DNA of 64,000 nt from Dipteris shenzhenensis (lineage: Eukaryota > Polypodiophyta > Polypodiopsida > Gleicheniales), in the NCBI GenBank assembly GCA_047967505.1, contig CM106538.1; one strand, given 5' to 3'. Of the stretch, positions 10,379-22,300 are shown in pieces. The translations under genes and the position numbers were made by a program. Numbering within the stretch: position 1 is the stretch's first letter; each line of letters starts with the position of its first letter. The notes under the pieces are model-generated. The model was not told the DNA's origin, searched no databases, and saw nothing but the letters and a program-made list of their open reading frames with translations.

Positions 10379-11270
10379 TTAGTATGACCTTGGAGGTTGA
10401 TAGAGAAGCCCTATGAGGAGAGGGGAGGGGGAGGTGGAATGAAGGTGAGAGGTGGTAGTCCATAAGGAGCGTGGAGGCAAGGTTTCGATGGTGGGACAGT
10501 TGATTGGCAGTCGCAGGAGGAGTGGTGAGTAGAGGAGAGGGGTTGAGGGAGTACCCATGAGGTGTGGTGAGCAGAGGGGAGGGGTTGAGGGAGCACACGT
10601 GAGGAGTGGGGAGGTGAGGAAGTAGCCACGAGGAAAGGGGAGGTGAGGGGGAGTTAGCAGTCGTCTCTCGAAGGGAGGGGAGGGGGAGGTGGAGGTGGAG
10701 TAAAGGCGAGATGTAGTGAGAAAGTAGCTACAAGAAGGGGTGGTGAGCAAAGGTAGGGGGTCTAAGAGAGAATCTTCAAGGGAGGGTTGGTGGGGGGGGA
10801 GTGTGGACAAAGTGGCAGACTGGGTGAGTGAGGACAGGAGAAAGGGGGAGCAACTACAAGGAGAGGGAAAGTAAAGGTGGGGGCTTGAGAGAGAAACTCT
10901 AGGAGGAGTGGTGAGGGGCCAAGGGACCAACCATAAGAAGAGCGGAGGGGGAGGTAAAGGGGGGTTGAGAGAGCAGCCACAAGGAAAGGATGGTGAAGGT
11001 AGGTGAGGGGTTGAGGGAGCAATCTTGAGGAAGGGGGCGGGGGAGGTGGAGTGAAGGTGAGAGGGCAGAGTATCCCATGACGAGGAGATTGTGAGTATAA
11101 GTGAGGGGTTGAGGAAGCAGTAGTGCCGGAGTGGAGCAAAGGTGAGGGGGGCTGAAAGAGCTGTTGTGCAAGGAGAGGTAAGGGGGAGCGGATGGAGCAA
11201 AGGTAAAGGGGATATAGCTCACAAGGAGAGGCAAGGGTAAGCCATGAAAAGGGAGGAGGTGAGAGAGTAG
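10379..11270. repeat. purine-rich minisatellite
   Basis: Nearly 900 bp in which the plus strand is mostly G and A, built from degenerate units such as GAGGGGAGGGGTTGAGGGAGCA and GGAAGGGGAGGTGGAG. The opposite strand has a 273-codon open frame made almost only of S, P, L, T and H. That follows from the base composition, so it is not called as a gene. Confidence 0.75.
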
Positions 11271-11523
11271 TTGTTAACCCTGTGGTGGCAAGACGGACCA
11301 GAAGTGCAGTCTAGGGAAATGACGATGAGATCATTGTGTGTGTAGAATAGCGGCAAAACTTCACTCGTAATATCTTGAGTGTGAAAGATGGTATGAGGAA
11401 TCTTAAAGGATGAGGATAGCCAAAATCCTCTCGAGAAAAGATCCAATCATATTTGCAAAATCAAGATCTAGAGAGAGAAATACTAAAACGAGAGAGAGAA
11501 AGACCAAAAGCCTACACTTTTCG

Positions 11524-11673
11524 AGGTCCCCCCACTTTGTGGAGGGACTCATAAGGTCCCCCAACATTGTGTAGGGACTCAAGAGGTTCCCCCACTTTGT
11601 GTAGCGACTCATGAGGTTCCCCCACTTTGTGTAGAGACCCAAGAGGTTCCCCCAAAAAGTGAGGGACTCTTGT
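11524..11673. repeat. 30-bp tandem repeat, five copies
   Basis: AGGT(C/T)CCCCCA.. recurs exactly every 30 bp at 11524, 11554, 11584, 11614 and 11644. Because 30 is a multiple of three, the minus strand reads as a ten-residue repeat (KWGNLMSRYT type) inside an open frame at 11403-11729. No protein family is recognised. Confidence 0.85.
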
Positions 11674-11926
11674 CCAAGAGGTCCCCTACAGAAGAGGTTG
11701 TGGAGGGTTTTCAACAAGTGGTTATGCATAATAAGTCGGTCTTGGTATACTAAGGCTCTGTGGGATCTTATTTGGATCTTGGTTGGGATATTAGTTGGAT
11801 CTTGGTGTTTCCTTTTTGTGTTTCATCATGGTGAAGATTCCAGTGTTTCGTGCAACGCTTTTGTGATGATTTCACAGAGATAGTGCATCCCATGAACTTG
11901 TTGACAAGAAAAGGAGTTTCTTTCCA

Positions 11927-12139
11927 ATGGGTGTGGAGCAACAAGAGTCTTTTCAGCAACTTAAGGAGGCCATGAGTAAGGGCCCAATATTGAAGCCCCC
12001 TGATTGGTCTCAAGACTTTTATGTTAATCCAAGTGTATCTTTGCATTCAGTTAGTGCTGTATTGCTACAAAAACCCACCCTGGAGTTACCTATGGATTGT
12101 GTAGAGAACAACATGTATAAATCTCTCTCAATGGAATGA
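11927..12139 (+). pseudogene. gypsy pol fragment, RT/RNase H junction
   Basis: The frame contains GVEQQESFQQLKEAMSKGPI and then LKPPDWSQDFYVNPS, ending with AVLLQKP. This is the start of the gypsy RNase H region (..F..LK..L...P.L..PD...PF....DAS....GAVL.Q), in which the enzyme removes RNA from the RNA-DNA hybrid. The normal V-x-V-D-A-S reads YVNPSVS, so the catalytic Asp is gone. The fragment is isolated, with microsatellite sequence on both sides. Confidence 0.75.
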
Positions 12140-12239
12140 AGCTCCCACTCTTTGGGGTTCACTGTTCAAGCTCACTATTGTGTTCATATGATTGATCTCC
12201 ATTGCATCCATGCTTCCTTACAGTATCATGTTCTCACAT

Positions 12240-12660
12240 GCCATTACTCCTTACCCTTGTACTCCTTCATCCTCCTTCCTCCTTCTCCTCCTTCCTCTCC
12301 TCCCTCCTCCTACTCCTTCCTCTCCTCCCTTCCTCCTCCTCCCTCCTCTACTCCCTCCTCCTCCTCTTCCTCCTCCCTTCCTCCTCCCTTCCTCCTCCTC
12401 CTCCCTTCTTCCTCCTCCCTCCTTTACTCACACCTCCTCCTCCTCCTCCTCCTCCCTTGTCCCTCCTCCTTGCCCCTTACCCCTCAAAGTCATGAAGGAG
12501 ACTCCTCCTCCTCCTTCTCCTCCTTCTCCCCCCTTCCTCCTCCCTTCTCCTCCTCCTCCCTTGTCCCTCCTCCTTCCTCCTCCCTTGTCCCTCCTCCTCG
12601 ACCCTTACCCCTCAAAGTCACGAAGGAGACTAGCTCTCCACTCCTCACCCCTAGACTCCT
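12240..12660. repeat. polypyrimidine (TCC)n-type minisatellite
   Basis: About 400 bp of CTCCTCCTTCCTCC-type sequence with an internal duplicated block CCTTACCCCTCAAAGTCA(T/C)GAAGG (about 12475 and 12605). The three forward frames stay open as poly-Ser, poly-Pro or poly-Leu, so they are not counted as genes. Confidence 0.8.
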
Positions 12661-13199
12661 CCTAAATCTTGAAACCCTCTTTGAACCTTGGAGCTCCTAG
12701 ATAGCTCTCTGAACGCTATCACCCTTCTGAGCCATGCAACCCCCTTGTAAACCCTTGGACTTTTGTGGAGATGAGAGCCTCCATCTATCGTTGTGATCAA
12801 GTGCTCTTTCTCACCCACACGTGCATGAGATTGGCTTTCCACACTTCAGTCTACACCTCTCACCGAAATATGACCTGAGGACCTATGCTACACTTGTGAA
12901 CACCTATGCTACGACGAGCAACGACATGATTGTAGGTGACCAACACCCTTGGAACTTGGACTTGGGAGAGACAGAGATAACATTTTGGTGCCACTACTTG
13001 GGAGGTTAGCACCTGAAGCGAAAGTAGAGCACGTGTTTGCATGTTTGAAAAAGAACCCCCTTCAAAAAACATTCAAGCACATCCCTCAAGGCAAATGATT
13101 TAAAAAATGCAATTGGTGCAAAAGGATGAGATTTACATCCTAAACAATGTTGACTTACATAAGCACATTAGTATACTAATCACAAAAATTTAAACCAAC
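12661..13199. other. unassigned
   Basis: No coding or structural feature that I can support. Confidence 0.3.
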
Positions 13200-13590
13200 A
13201 CATCCTACAAAAGCACCCCCCCCCTCACTTTCCAAGCCACTTCCATCTGTCCTCCATCTCCAAGTTCCGTCAAGCCTCCATATTTTCTGTCTACCTCTAT
13301 TTCCGTCCTCCACCTTCCATCCACCACCACTTTTTCCGGCTAGCTCCTTCCCTATCTCCTCCACCTTCTCCCTCCCCTCCACTACCAAATTTTCTGTCAA
13401 TCTCCCCCCTCCACCACCACTTTTTTTGTACAACTTCCCCCCTCCACCATCACTTCTATCATCCATCACCTCCACCTCCTCCATCTCCATCCCCTCTACC
13501 ACCACTTCTTTTGTCAAGCTCCCCCCTCCATCTCCACCTTCCCCTTTCTCCCTCCCCCCCCCCCCAACCCCCACCTCCACTTTTTCCATC
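13200..13590. repeat. pyrimidine-rich minisatellite
   Basis: Repeated CCCTCCACCACCACTT(T)TT units of roughly 55-60 bp on the plus strand, ending in a long C run at about 13554-13565. The minus strand has a 170-codon Gly/Glu/Val-rich open frame that I attribute to composition. Confidence 0.7.
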
Positions 13591-13727
13591 CAAAGAAAAA
13601 GGTGAGGCTCGCTAATTTTCGAAGTAGCCCCCATCAAACTTAGCCTTAACCTCGGCCTCAATATTAGTAATGAACATGGTAGATGCACAAGAACCTATTC
13701 CTAAAAAGGGGACAGACCCACAAGAAC

Positions 13728-15070
13728 CTAAGGAGAGCTTGGTGATCCACAAAGAAGACATACTTGTTGGCTAACAAGTAATGTCAACTTTTTGACTGCA
13801 TACACCATGGCAAGTCCTTCACGTTCAGCCGTAGTATAATTCATCTTGACATCATTTAGTTGGTGATTTGCAAAGTATATCAGATAGTCCAAGTTGAATT
13901 CACTTGGTTGGGCCAACATGCACCCTATCGCAAATTTCGAAGCATCAATATGGACATGGAAGATTATGTCTCAATTGGGTGCTTGCGGAATCGAGGTTGC
14001 CTAGCTTAAGGGTCTCATAGGATAGTTGGCATTCTTTCATCCAATGAAATATGATCAGTAGTTTGTACGAAGGGCGGGCAATCTTGGCATGTTTGTAAAT
14101 AAATCTACAATAATAGCCCATGTGCCCTATGAACCTTTGTACATCTTTCGCATTAGTGGTGGGGGATAATTCCAAGATAAGTTTAATCTTATTATAATTC
14201 GTGGAAATTTCATTCTTGGACACTATGTGACCAAGTATAACGCTATGTTTCACCCAACATTGGCAATTCAAGGGGTTGAGGGAGGATTGGTAGAGACAGC
14301 ATCTCTCAAATACGAGTCTCAAATACTTGAGATAATCATCCCATTTGGAATGGACGCACAAGTCATCTAGAAAAACCTCTGGAAAATCTCTCAGGTATTA
14401 TTTGAAAGCTGTAATCATCATGAACCTTTGGAATGTCGTGGGAGCGTTAGTGAGTCCAAAGAGCATTACCTTGATGCATAGATTCCATGGTAAATGCAGT
14501 TTTATGCTGATCCTATGGTGCTATAGACACCTGGGTATATCTAAAGAACCCATCTAAGAAGCTATAAGCCTCTTTGCCTATCTCTCTCTAGGACATGCTA
14601 GATAAAGGATAGTGCGTAATGGTCTATGTGAGCCATGGTGTTATGTTTCTTGAGATCAACGCTTACTCTAACCCTACCATTCTTTTTCAGCACTATGACA
14701 ATGGGGGACACTTAATCTATATGATCAATATTGTAAATGAATACTGCACTATCTGCTTCTGTATCTCTTCTCGGACGATCATCACATACTTTGGGTTCAT
14801 CGAATAGGGTCACCATCTAATATCTTCCATCATAGGGATGGTATGCTATACGACTTCTAGCGGCATGCCCTTCATGTTCGTATATTTCTAGGCAAAACTA
14901 TCTTGAAGCTCATGCAACAAGGCAAGCAAGGCCTATTCTTGCTTGGGGGTCAGGTCATTGGCTATGTAGACTAGCTTAGGGTCTTCGCCTTCATTAGCAA
15001 GGTCCACTTCCTTGACCTTAGTTAGACCATCATAACTGTACTGGTCTCTTTGCTTGTTTAGCTTACCGTT
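13728..15070 (-). pseudogene. gypsy pol remnant (RT to RNase H), minus strand
   Basis: Reading downward from about 15070, the pieces follow polyprotein order with several stops and frame changes: LVYIANDLTPKQE, LLHELQDSFA, MKGMPLEVV, VSPIVIVLKKNGRVRVSVDL, MLFGLTNAPTTFQRFM, VFLDDLCVHSKW (the FLDD active-site box near 14362-14373), VSKNEIS, VQRFIGHMGYYCRFI, and finally YFANHQLNDVKMNYTTAERE then GLAMVYAVKK. These are the standard reverse transcriptase and RNase H landmarks of Ty3/gypsy elements. Integrase and LTRs were not found beside it, so it is an isolated relic. Confidence 0.85.
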
Positions 15071-15083
15071 TAACTTGCTCTAC

Positions 15084-15171
15084 GAGTATCTTGTGGTCCT
15101 ATACTGTTAAGCCTTGAAATGTCTAGGGAGTATCTTGTGGTCCTACATCGTGTAAGCCTTGAAATGCCTAG
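15084..15171. repeat. 44-bp tandem duplication
   Basis: GAGTATCTTGTGGTCCTA..GT.AAGCCTTGAAATG.CTAGGGA occurs at 15084 and again at 15128, just upstream of the minus-strand gypsy pol remnant. Confidence 0.8.
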
Positions 15172-15273
15172 GGAAGTCCCCATATTCTATGACTTTTGGG
15201 GCAGGTCACTCCTCCTTGGAAGGATTCTTAGTATCATTGTTCACTCAATGTTCCACCGCTCAATCCCATCCCT

Positions 15274-15736
15274 GTGAGGATACAAGTGCCTCAACTATTG
15301 AGAAATCCCAATCCTCCTCAATATCCTCTAGCCCCCAATCTTGCTCCAATAGTTCCAGTGCAACAACTCCAACCTAAAGAATTGGAACCACAATATGAGT
15401 ATGACACAGAATACCCCATGTACTACATAGATGGTGTGGAAGGACTCATTCCATCATATCCCAATCAAGCAAAACCAACCACATATCGAGCACCCATCAA
15501 GTGTTTTGGATGAGGAGAAAACCATTGGATTGCTGAGTGCCCTCACAAAGGTAGCCCAAGCACTTTCCAACCTGTGTGCAGAGATTGTGGAGTTGGGCAT
15601 GTGTGCATGGATTGCCCACTCAGAGCAAAGCCTCAACCACCCCATGAAACAAAGATGAATGTACCCCTTGGAATCATTGGCATAGAGAGGCACAATGTTA
15701 ACATCCACAGAGTACAGTCGCTGAATGTAGGGTAAT
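15274..15736 (+). pseudogene. gypsy gag fragment with two zinc knuckles
   Basis: One frame runs VRIQVPQLLRNPNPPQYPLA..TEYPMYYIDGVE..APIKCFG, then a TGA in place of the second Cys, then GENHWIAECPHKG and CRDCGVGHVCMDCP. The two C-x2-C-x3/4-H-x3/4-C boxes are CCHC zinc knuckles, which bind RNA during packaging. The TGA at about 15511 inactivates the first knuckle. The frame then reads KMNVPLGIIGIERHNVNIHR and stops. The orientation is opposite to the neighbouring pol remnant, so the two belong to different insertions. Confidence 0.7.
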
Positions 15737-15788
15737 CAATGATTAGAGGTGATTAGGCTTCATGATCTACTTCAACGGACAAGTTCAA

Positions 15789-16050
15789 GGAGTTTGACCC
15801 CCAAATACCCCAAGGCCAGTGATTGCAGGCAATGTGCACATGGAAGGAGTATAGCTCAAACTCAGGGAGTTTGGTCCCCAAATATCCCAAGGCCAAGATT
15901 CCAAGCAACATGCACAGATTGTAGGTTCCAGCTAACACCCCAAGACCAAAGACTATAGACAACATGCACATTTCAGGTCTACATCAATGGAAATAGCCAA
16001 GGAGTATAGCTCAAACTCAAGGAGTTTGATCCCCAAATATCCTGCATCCA
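15789..16050. repeat. about 77-bp tandem repeat
   Basis: GGAGTTTG(A/G)(C/T)CCCCAAATA begins at 15789, 15866 and 16021, i.e. at multiples of about 77 bp with a degenerate unit between. Shared blocks include CCAAGGCCA and GCAA(C/T)(A/G)TGCACA. Confidence 0.65.
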
Positions 16051-16135
16051 ACGACGATTGTAGGCAATGATTGCAGGTGCTATGTTCCAACCGCCAAGTT
16101 ATAGGTTCGATTGTATGTTCGAGGCTGCAAGCTAT

Positions 16136-16888
16136 TGTTAAGTGTCTCGTGGAAGTTAAGCCTCACCACTCTAGGTTTTAAGCCTTATGCATGGGGCTTG
16201 AACCACAAATGACTTAAGGGGTGAGGTCGCTGAGGGAGTTTGAGCTGTAAATCACCTAATCCTTGGAGGCGCGAGGCTAACACAAGCGCTATTTGGGAAC
16301 CGCACCTCCTAATTCCAGGTTTGTCCCAAGTGCTCTAATATGGTTAACACAAGCGCTATTTCCACTAGTAGGGAGAGATGGAAAGAATAGCAGTATGCCT
16401 TGGCACCCTACGGGCCCAAGAGCCTTTGGTTGTAAAGAGAAGGAGAGTACTAAAAGGAAAAGAGTTGGCCCTCCCTTCAAAAGGTGACTTGTATAAAAGG
16501 CCAAATGGTTGACTTTGGTCTTCATTGTTGTTTGCACAAGTTTGAATACAAGCTCGCTCTTCTCTTCCAAGAGAGTGTTTTGGGTGCTCTCTTGTTTCCA
16601 TTGTAGTGCCCTTATGTTTGCCACTCCATCCCCCTTCACTCTCCTTTTCCCTTCTCCTTCTCCCTCCCTTCTCTCCTCTCTTCTCCCCTCTCCCCCTTCC
16701 CTCTTTCTCGCATGGAAACACATCGCAATAATATGGAGGCCGCTTGAATGACACTTGCGGGGATGGCTCGTGCCTTGCATTGCTCTCACAAGGAGTAGCT
16801 TGGAGTGGAGGAGTAGCTTGGAGTGGAGGCTCCATCTGCATCTCTTCAACATCCCCACGACATGTGAGTCACCGCCGTGGCCCACACA
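16136..16888 (+). repeat. left LTR of gypsy-like element
   Basis: Begins TGTTAAGTGTCTCGTGG and ends CCCACACA next to a primer site. Its last about 210 bp (CCCTCTTTCT..GGAAACACAT..GCAAT..GGCCGCTTGA..TGACACTTGCGG) recurs at 26134-26325. It contains a TC-rich tract at 16620-16710. Confidence 0.65.
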
Positions 16889-16892
16889 TTTT

Positions 16893-16906
16893 TGGTGCTA
16901 TCGGGG
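16893..16906 (+). other. gypsy-type primer binding site
   Basis: TGGTGCTATCGGGG lies 4 bases after the LTR end. It resembles the TGGCGCCG..CGGGG primer sites common in plant gypsy elements, with mismatches. Confidence 0.5.
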
Positions 16907-16909
16907 AAT

Positions 16910-18166
16910 GAAGGCATACTTTTGCATTGCACTTGTCTTCCTTCGTTATCTACCCATTGCACAAGGCTTCAAGCTTAACTTGGAGCTTTGTTAGTGGAGT
17001 TGTAGGAGAGGAAAGAGTGAAGAAGTGAGAGTTTGGATAGAAAAGTTAGGAAAGCTGTCATTTTTTTTTTGGAAAGTCATTTTGGAGCATTTGAAGCTTG
17101 TTTTTGATGCTTTTTAGTGTTTTGAGTTGATAGGATCTTAGTTTGTGAGATTGCTAAGGAGTGTGTGATGTCCAAACACATTAAAAAACAACAAAAATGA
17201 TGAGTCTTGCTGGATTTCAAAGTTGTTTTTTGTTCTAGAACTCACCCTCCAAGAAATTTTGCATTTTGGCTTGCAAAAAGTGATTTTTCTTCAAGTTTTT
17301 GTCATTGTGTAGGTGAACTAGTTAGTGTAGTAGCCCCCTAGCATAAAAAAACCAGAACAGAAACTCAAAATCTCCCAAAAATCCACAAAAATTAGTCAAT
17401 GACACTGTGTTTCACTATCCCGCTGAGTCGGCGCCATAGAGCTATCCTGGTGACCAAATTTCCTGCCGATCGGTGCATTAGCCATATCTCGCCGGTCAAA
17501 CCATGTTGACCTGATGCTATAGTCATATTCGACAAACCTAACCTCTGACCACAACCTAACCTGCTGCCTGATTAAATCCGTGTGAGAGTTACTATCCTGC
17601 CGACCTGACAGTCGTTGACCCGTGGCTTGAGAGCTATCCTTCCGATCGTTGCTATCTTGCTACTCTGCCGTCGGCGCTGTGATCCCACCCCCACACCTGT
17701 GGTCATATCCGTATCACCCCGATCATCGTGTTACATCTATCCCATCACCCGTCTTTATTGTCGTTTCGCCAATCATCGCGTTACACCTATCACACCGCCT
17801 GTCACTGTTTCGATCCCCATGCCCATCGCAATACCTATACCGTTGACCGACACATTGGTCAGTATCCCACTGACTCTTTATCCCATCACCCGTTGTCTTA
17901 ACCTTATCCCTATGCCCGTAGGTATACCACTTGTATATTATCCCACCGAACACGTAACAAGATTTATCCCACCGATCATCGTGATATGCCTACTTCACTG
18001 CCCGTCTCTATACTAGTATCTCGCTGTTTGATGCGATACTCTATCCCTACGATTGTCGCCATAGAGCTATCCCCACAACTGTCACGATACCTCTTGGGTA
18101 GGCAAAGAATTAAAAAATTCCAGAACCTCAGTTTAGCTTGAGTGTGCCTAGTTTGAGGTCTCCCAC
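16910..18166 (+). other. untranslated leader of the gypsy-like element
   Basis: No long reading frame. From about 17400 to 18090 the sequence is a loose repeat of short CTATCCC, CCGATC and CATCACCCGT motifs. A T run lies at 17061-17070. Confidence 0.45.
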
Positions 18167-19145
18167 ATGCGCTTGAGGTCCGGGAGAATTTTGATCAAGG
18201 ATCTCGCACCGAAAGATAGTGCTTCGAGCTACACTCAACCCACCCTCCGCCCTAGCTGGGGATCCGAAAGCTCGATCCCAATCCTCCACTCATTAACTCT
18301 ATCTAGCTTCGGCAAGACGGAGAGCTTAGAGGAAGTAATGCAAGACCCCTCAGGTCCAAGGGCATCTGAAGCCCCATTCACTAGTGTAACCTCTCCCAAC
18401 TCGCCTGCACCTTCGGTTGCATCCGGTTGAGAGGTACGTTATTCAACATGTTTGGATGTTTAGACCGAATAGAGTCGGTAGACAGGGAGAACCCCTTCGC
18501 CGACCGACATGCTTGTAGGGAGGGAAGGCTAGCAACATCCAATGCCTGAGCCACCAACCAGGACCAAAACCACCTTCATAGACCCAGGACCCTCCGCCTA
18601 TGCGAGACCTTCCCAATGGGAACACATGGATGATGAAGAGCCACGGATGAGGGAATTCCAAAGGCAAGGAACTTCCAAGGTGGAGCACCTTATCAACCCG
18701 CAATAGTCCATGTGCCCCAACCTTCGTCAACTATGGGGCCCTAGAGTTTCCAACTTATCGCCCATTGCATGAAACAAACGTTCCCATGCTCGAGGACCCA
18801 CCTCCTCTGGGAGTACGTCCCTTCCCATCTATATCTATTGCACTGATGAATGCAGGCCTTGGCACATCTGTTCCAATGCCGGTACTAGCAACTATGTGGA
18901 TACCACCACCTAGGCTAGACTTAAGGCCAACCCTCCGTCCCGTTAGGCCCACAGCAACACCACCCCCGCCAACCGCTCAAATAGTGTTAACTGATGAGGC
19001 AATGCGCATCTTGGTGAAGGCCCTAGGTAGGGGGGCCACACCACCTCCACCCACCTTAGTGTTTTCTGTAGGGATTGCAAATCCCTCGAGGAGTCGACCC
19101 ATAGCAATCTCCAAGTTAATGCCGTATTCAGACTTGCCCCCGTGA
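18167..19145 (+). pseudogene. Pro-rich gag-like polyprotein start
   Basis: The ATG at 18167 gives MRLRSGRILIKDLAPKDSAS. An M-R-x-R-S-G-R start is frequent in plant gypsy Gag-Pol. The reading frame continues through several stops and frame changes: REFQRQGTSKVEHLINP in the first frame, then another frame with EFPTYRPLHETNVPMLEDPP followed by PLGVRPFPSISIALMNAGLG and a long Pro/Thr-rich tail ending at 19145. No capsid or zinc knuckle motif is seen. Gag assignment rests on the first residues, the position after the leader and the Pro-rich character. Confidence 0.5.
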
Positions 19146-19389
19146 ACGTAAGGGTAAGAGACCTAAACTCAATTGCTCAGAGACCCCCACTCCAATGTTA
19201 CACTTACCAGGGTCCCCATAGAGCGAGTGTATGCCCCTATTGAGGTACTTCAGACCCTTCGGTGTTCTGTTTCGAAATGCCAGGGGCCACACTTCTTGAA
19301 GGACTATCCATACAGGGATCATCCCCCCACTGCTCCAACCATAACCAACCCCACACCCTTGAACACTCTCATGTAATACTACATACAAT

Positions 19390-22300
19390 ATGGAAAACCC
19401 AAAAATAGCATATGCAGCCTTGAAGGAGCCAGCAGTGGAGGATGCGTTCAGAGTTGCTAGCTTGAGCAAAGTGGCAGACCGCCTCCCATGTCACCTGGAC
19501 ATGAACTTGTTGGTAGAATTCCTCCAAGTGTACAATAGCAATACCAATGTTGGCATCCTGCGAGATGCAACAGGCAATCCCCACCACTACCAGTCAATCA
19601 GGACGTGGTACGGGTAGCCTTCAACCTGCCAGTCATAGAAAAATCTGGGCACCCTCAGTCAGCAAGGTTTGTCACTATGGCCACCAGAAGTGCAAGGCCG
19701 ACTCCAGTTCACTGCCATTCACAAGCCCAAGGTGGAAAGACTACCAAGAGCCTTGCAATGGCTCATGCAAGTCAAACACACGGACCACCATCAGTCCATC
19801 ATGCCAAATATCATGCTGCGCTTGGTGGAGCCTCTGGATACCAATTGGGCAGACTACTTCTGCAGACAAATGAGGGATGAACTCAAGAAAGACAAGGAAG
19901 TAATCGACAATCCCATGCTATACATGCCGGTTCTCTACTACTTACTGCAGCAGCATCCACCAGTCGGGTGTTCGAAAAATCTACCACACGACCAGTGTAG
20001 ATAGAGCCCAAAGAGACAGAGGTCAAGACCAAGCAATCAAGGACAATGCCCAATGCCACTCTAGCTGGTCATGTGCAATCGGACCCAACCTAGCTGCTCG
20101 CACAATATGAGGACCACCAGATGCAAGAATTCATGCGCCAACAATTGCGACTCAAGCAGGCGGATTCTCAAAACAAGGGCAAACGGGTTTAGGAGGAGCC
20201 CATCTTCATCGAAGACCTCCAAGGTGACAAAACAGTCACCATTGGCATCCATCCAAGAGCCAGAGCCATGCCGGCCACTCTCACTACGCCCCATGTCTCA
20301 ATCTCCACAACCCCCCAGGAGACCACATCCTTCGCCACTGGCACCTCTTCCTCTCCATGGGTAGGCCTAGCAGAGGCCTTACAATTTTGCAGTGCACCCC
20401 AATATAGGGCACCAGGTGGCTATAGCCACATGTCGACCGAGCAATTACCGAGTGCGAACCTGATGGAACAATACCTCTTTGAAGCCATGGCACAGCTCCC
20501 ACAGGTCGCACACACAATTTTGCAGAGGAGGCAAGAACAATCCTCACATGTCTCAGCTAGTCTCCTTCAGGCACAGCTCTAGCCAATCTGTAATGGTTCA
20601 AAGCCCAAGCCATGGGCCAAGTAGTAGTACAAAGAGCGGAGGCGTACCATGGGAAAGCTGAGCTCGAGCTAGCTCTTACAAAGCTCAAAGAAGACCTCAC
20701 CATAAGCAAATCCTTGGTCCAAAATGCTCATGGACCAGGTCGACAAGGCAGAGTGTGGCCTGCGAACAACGTTGGAGCAAAAGGCATAGGTAGAGGTGCA
20801 GTATGCCCGAACACACGAGCACCAAGAATGATAGATCCAAACTCTACAGGATCTCTTGGCACAAGAAAGGGAACTTATGGTTTCCTTCCGAGCAGAGAAT
20901 GAAAATTAACGTGATCTTGGCCAATCAAAGGAGTCAGGTTTGGAAGACCAGGAGCAATAGGAGTTTTGGATGTACAAGGAGGTCTCCGCACAGTTTGCCA
21001 CATACACACTTGCACCATGCACCATCCCCCAAACCCTCCAAATGCACTTTGATGCACTCCACACACAAAACCTCATCTTCCACTTAGACCTCACAGCTCC
21101 ACTTCCTCCTAACGCCCTCCAAACCATCCTCCCCCGTAACCCCAACCACTGCTGCCCCATCCTAGCCATGTCATACTTCTCCTTAGATCTCCAACCCACC
21201 TCTCTCTCTCTCCTCCACCCCTTTGACCTCTAGACTCTAGCTGGCCATCCCATCCTCCTCTATTTTCAAGCCTCGTGCCGCACCATCATGCGGATGATGA
21301 AGTGATGCAAATCGTAAAACCCGAGGAGCTCATGCCGTGGGTCTACACCCCCGAAAGTCTGCAAGTAGACATTAATTGGATAAAACTGACCCTCTACAAC
21401 CCAATCTCAAGGGCACCTTGCGATATTCCAGCAGTCCACCACCTATAACCCCCTCGGCATAATAACCCTCTTCAATAGGGTGCTACAAGATCTCCAAGAC
21501 TCACTTCAGTCCTTGGTGAGCAATTTTGAAACAATTCATGTAGCATACCTCGAGGATGTCACTAAGGAAGATGGCCAAGAAGCCATCGGCCTCTTTAATG
21601 CTATTGACCCCTGTCAAAATTCCACCACCACCTCCTCTGGATCCTGCCCAACTCACCCAACAAGCCACTCAACCTCCCCTCCCTCAGACAACACTGCCCG
21701 AGTATTCATCTAATGCCTCTAACACCACCATATCACAGCACAGGACCTTCTCATCCATCTCTTCTATAGCTCCGGTTGACCTTCCTGATGCAGCCTTCAA
21801 CACGTTGCTCAAGGTAGCCAATTTTGTATAGGCAGCCAAAGCAAAAATGACAACTGGCATAGCAGAGTCGGAGCCCATGCCGATTGTAGATGATGAAGCT
21901 CCACTCCTCCTGCTTCCCCCCTTGAAGGTGTTTAGTGGCGCCCCAACTTATAGTCATTTCAGGAGTTTCTAAACAGTGCACTTATGCATCATTGGAAGCA
22001 CTAGCTCGAGGGCTCCCACCTTCATCTCTACGAAATCCTAGAGGTGTGCCCCCAATTCATCATGCAGTCCTTCAACGACTGGCAATGCGCACATCCAAAG
22101 TGCACAAGAGGAGGATACAGCCTCGCCTCTAATGCTCCAGTCCCAACGGTCGATGCAGATGCCGGTCTACACCCACGATGGTGGCAACTCCCCTTCTTGA
22201 AGCTAGAGCAAAATTGGTGCTACTACCGTAGTGCCCATGTCGATTGTCGAATCCACCCATTGTATATGCCAATGGAACGACGATGGACTTGGGCCAAATT

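Noticed and set aside
10379-11234. Minus-strand ORFs up to 273 codons, rich in Ser, Pro, Leu and Thr
   Set aside because: They lie in a purine-strand minisatellite that lacks stop codons for compositional reasons in several frames at once; no domain or start context supports a gene.
12152-12700. Overlapping plus-strand ORFs (182, 157 and 97 codons) with poly-Ser, poly-Pro and poly-Leu
   Set aside because: All three frames of one (TCC)n tract are open, which is expected from the repeat and not from coding.
13176-13688. 170-codon Gly/Glu/Val-rich minus-strand ORF
   Set aside because: It is generated by the CCACCACCACTT minisatellite; no recognisable start or domain.
17615-18016. 133-codon ORF with Pro/Ile-rich repeats (about PITR..VTPI)
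   Set aside because: It lies in the leader of the gypsy-like element in a loose CATCACCCG repeat; no domain, and the repeat period is not kept in frame.
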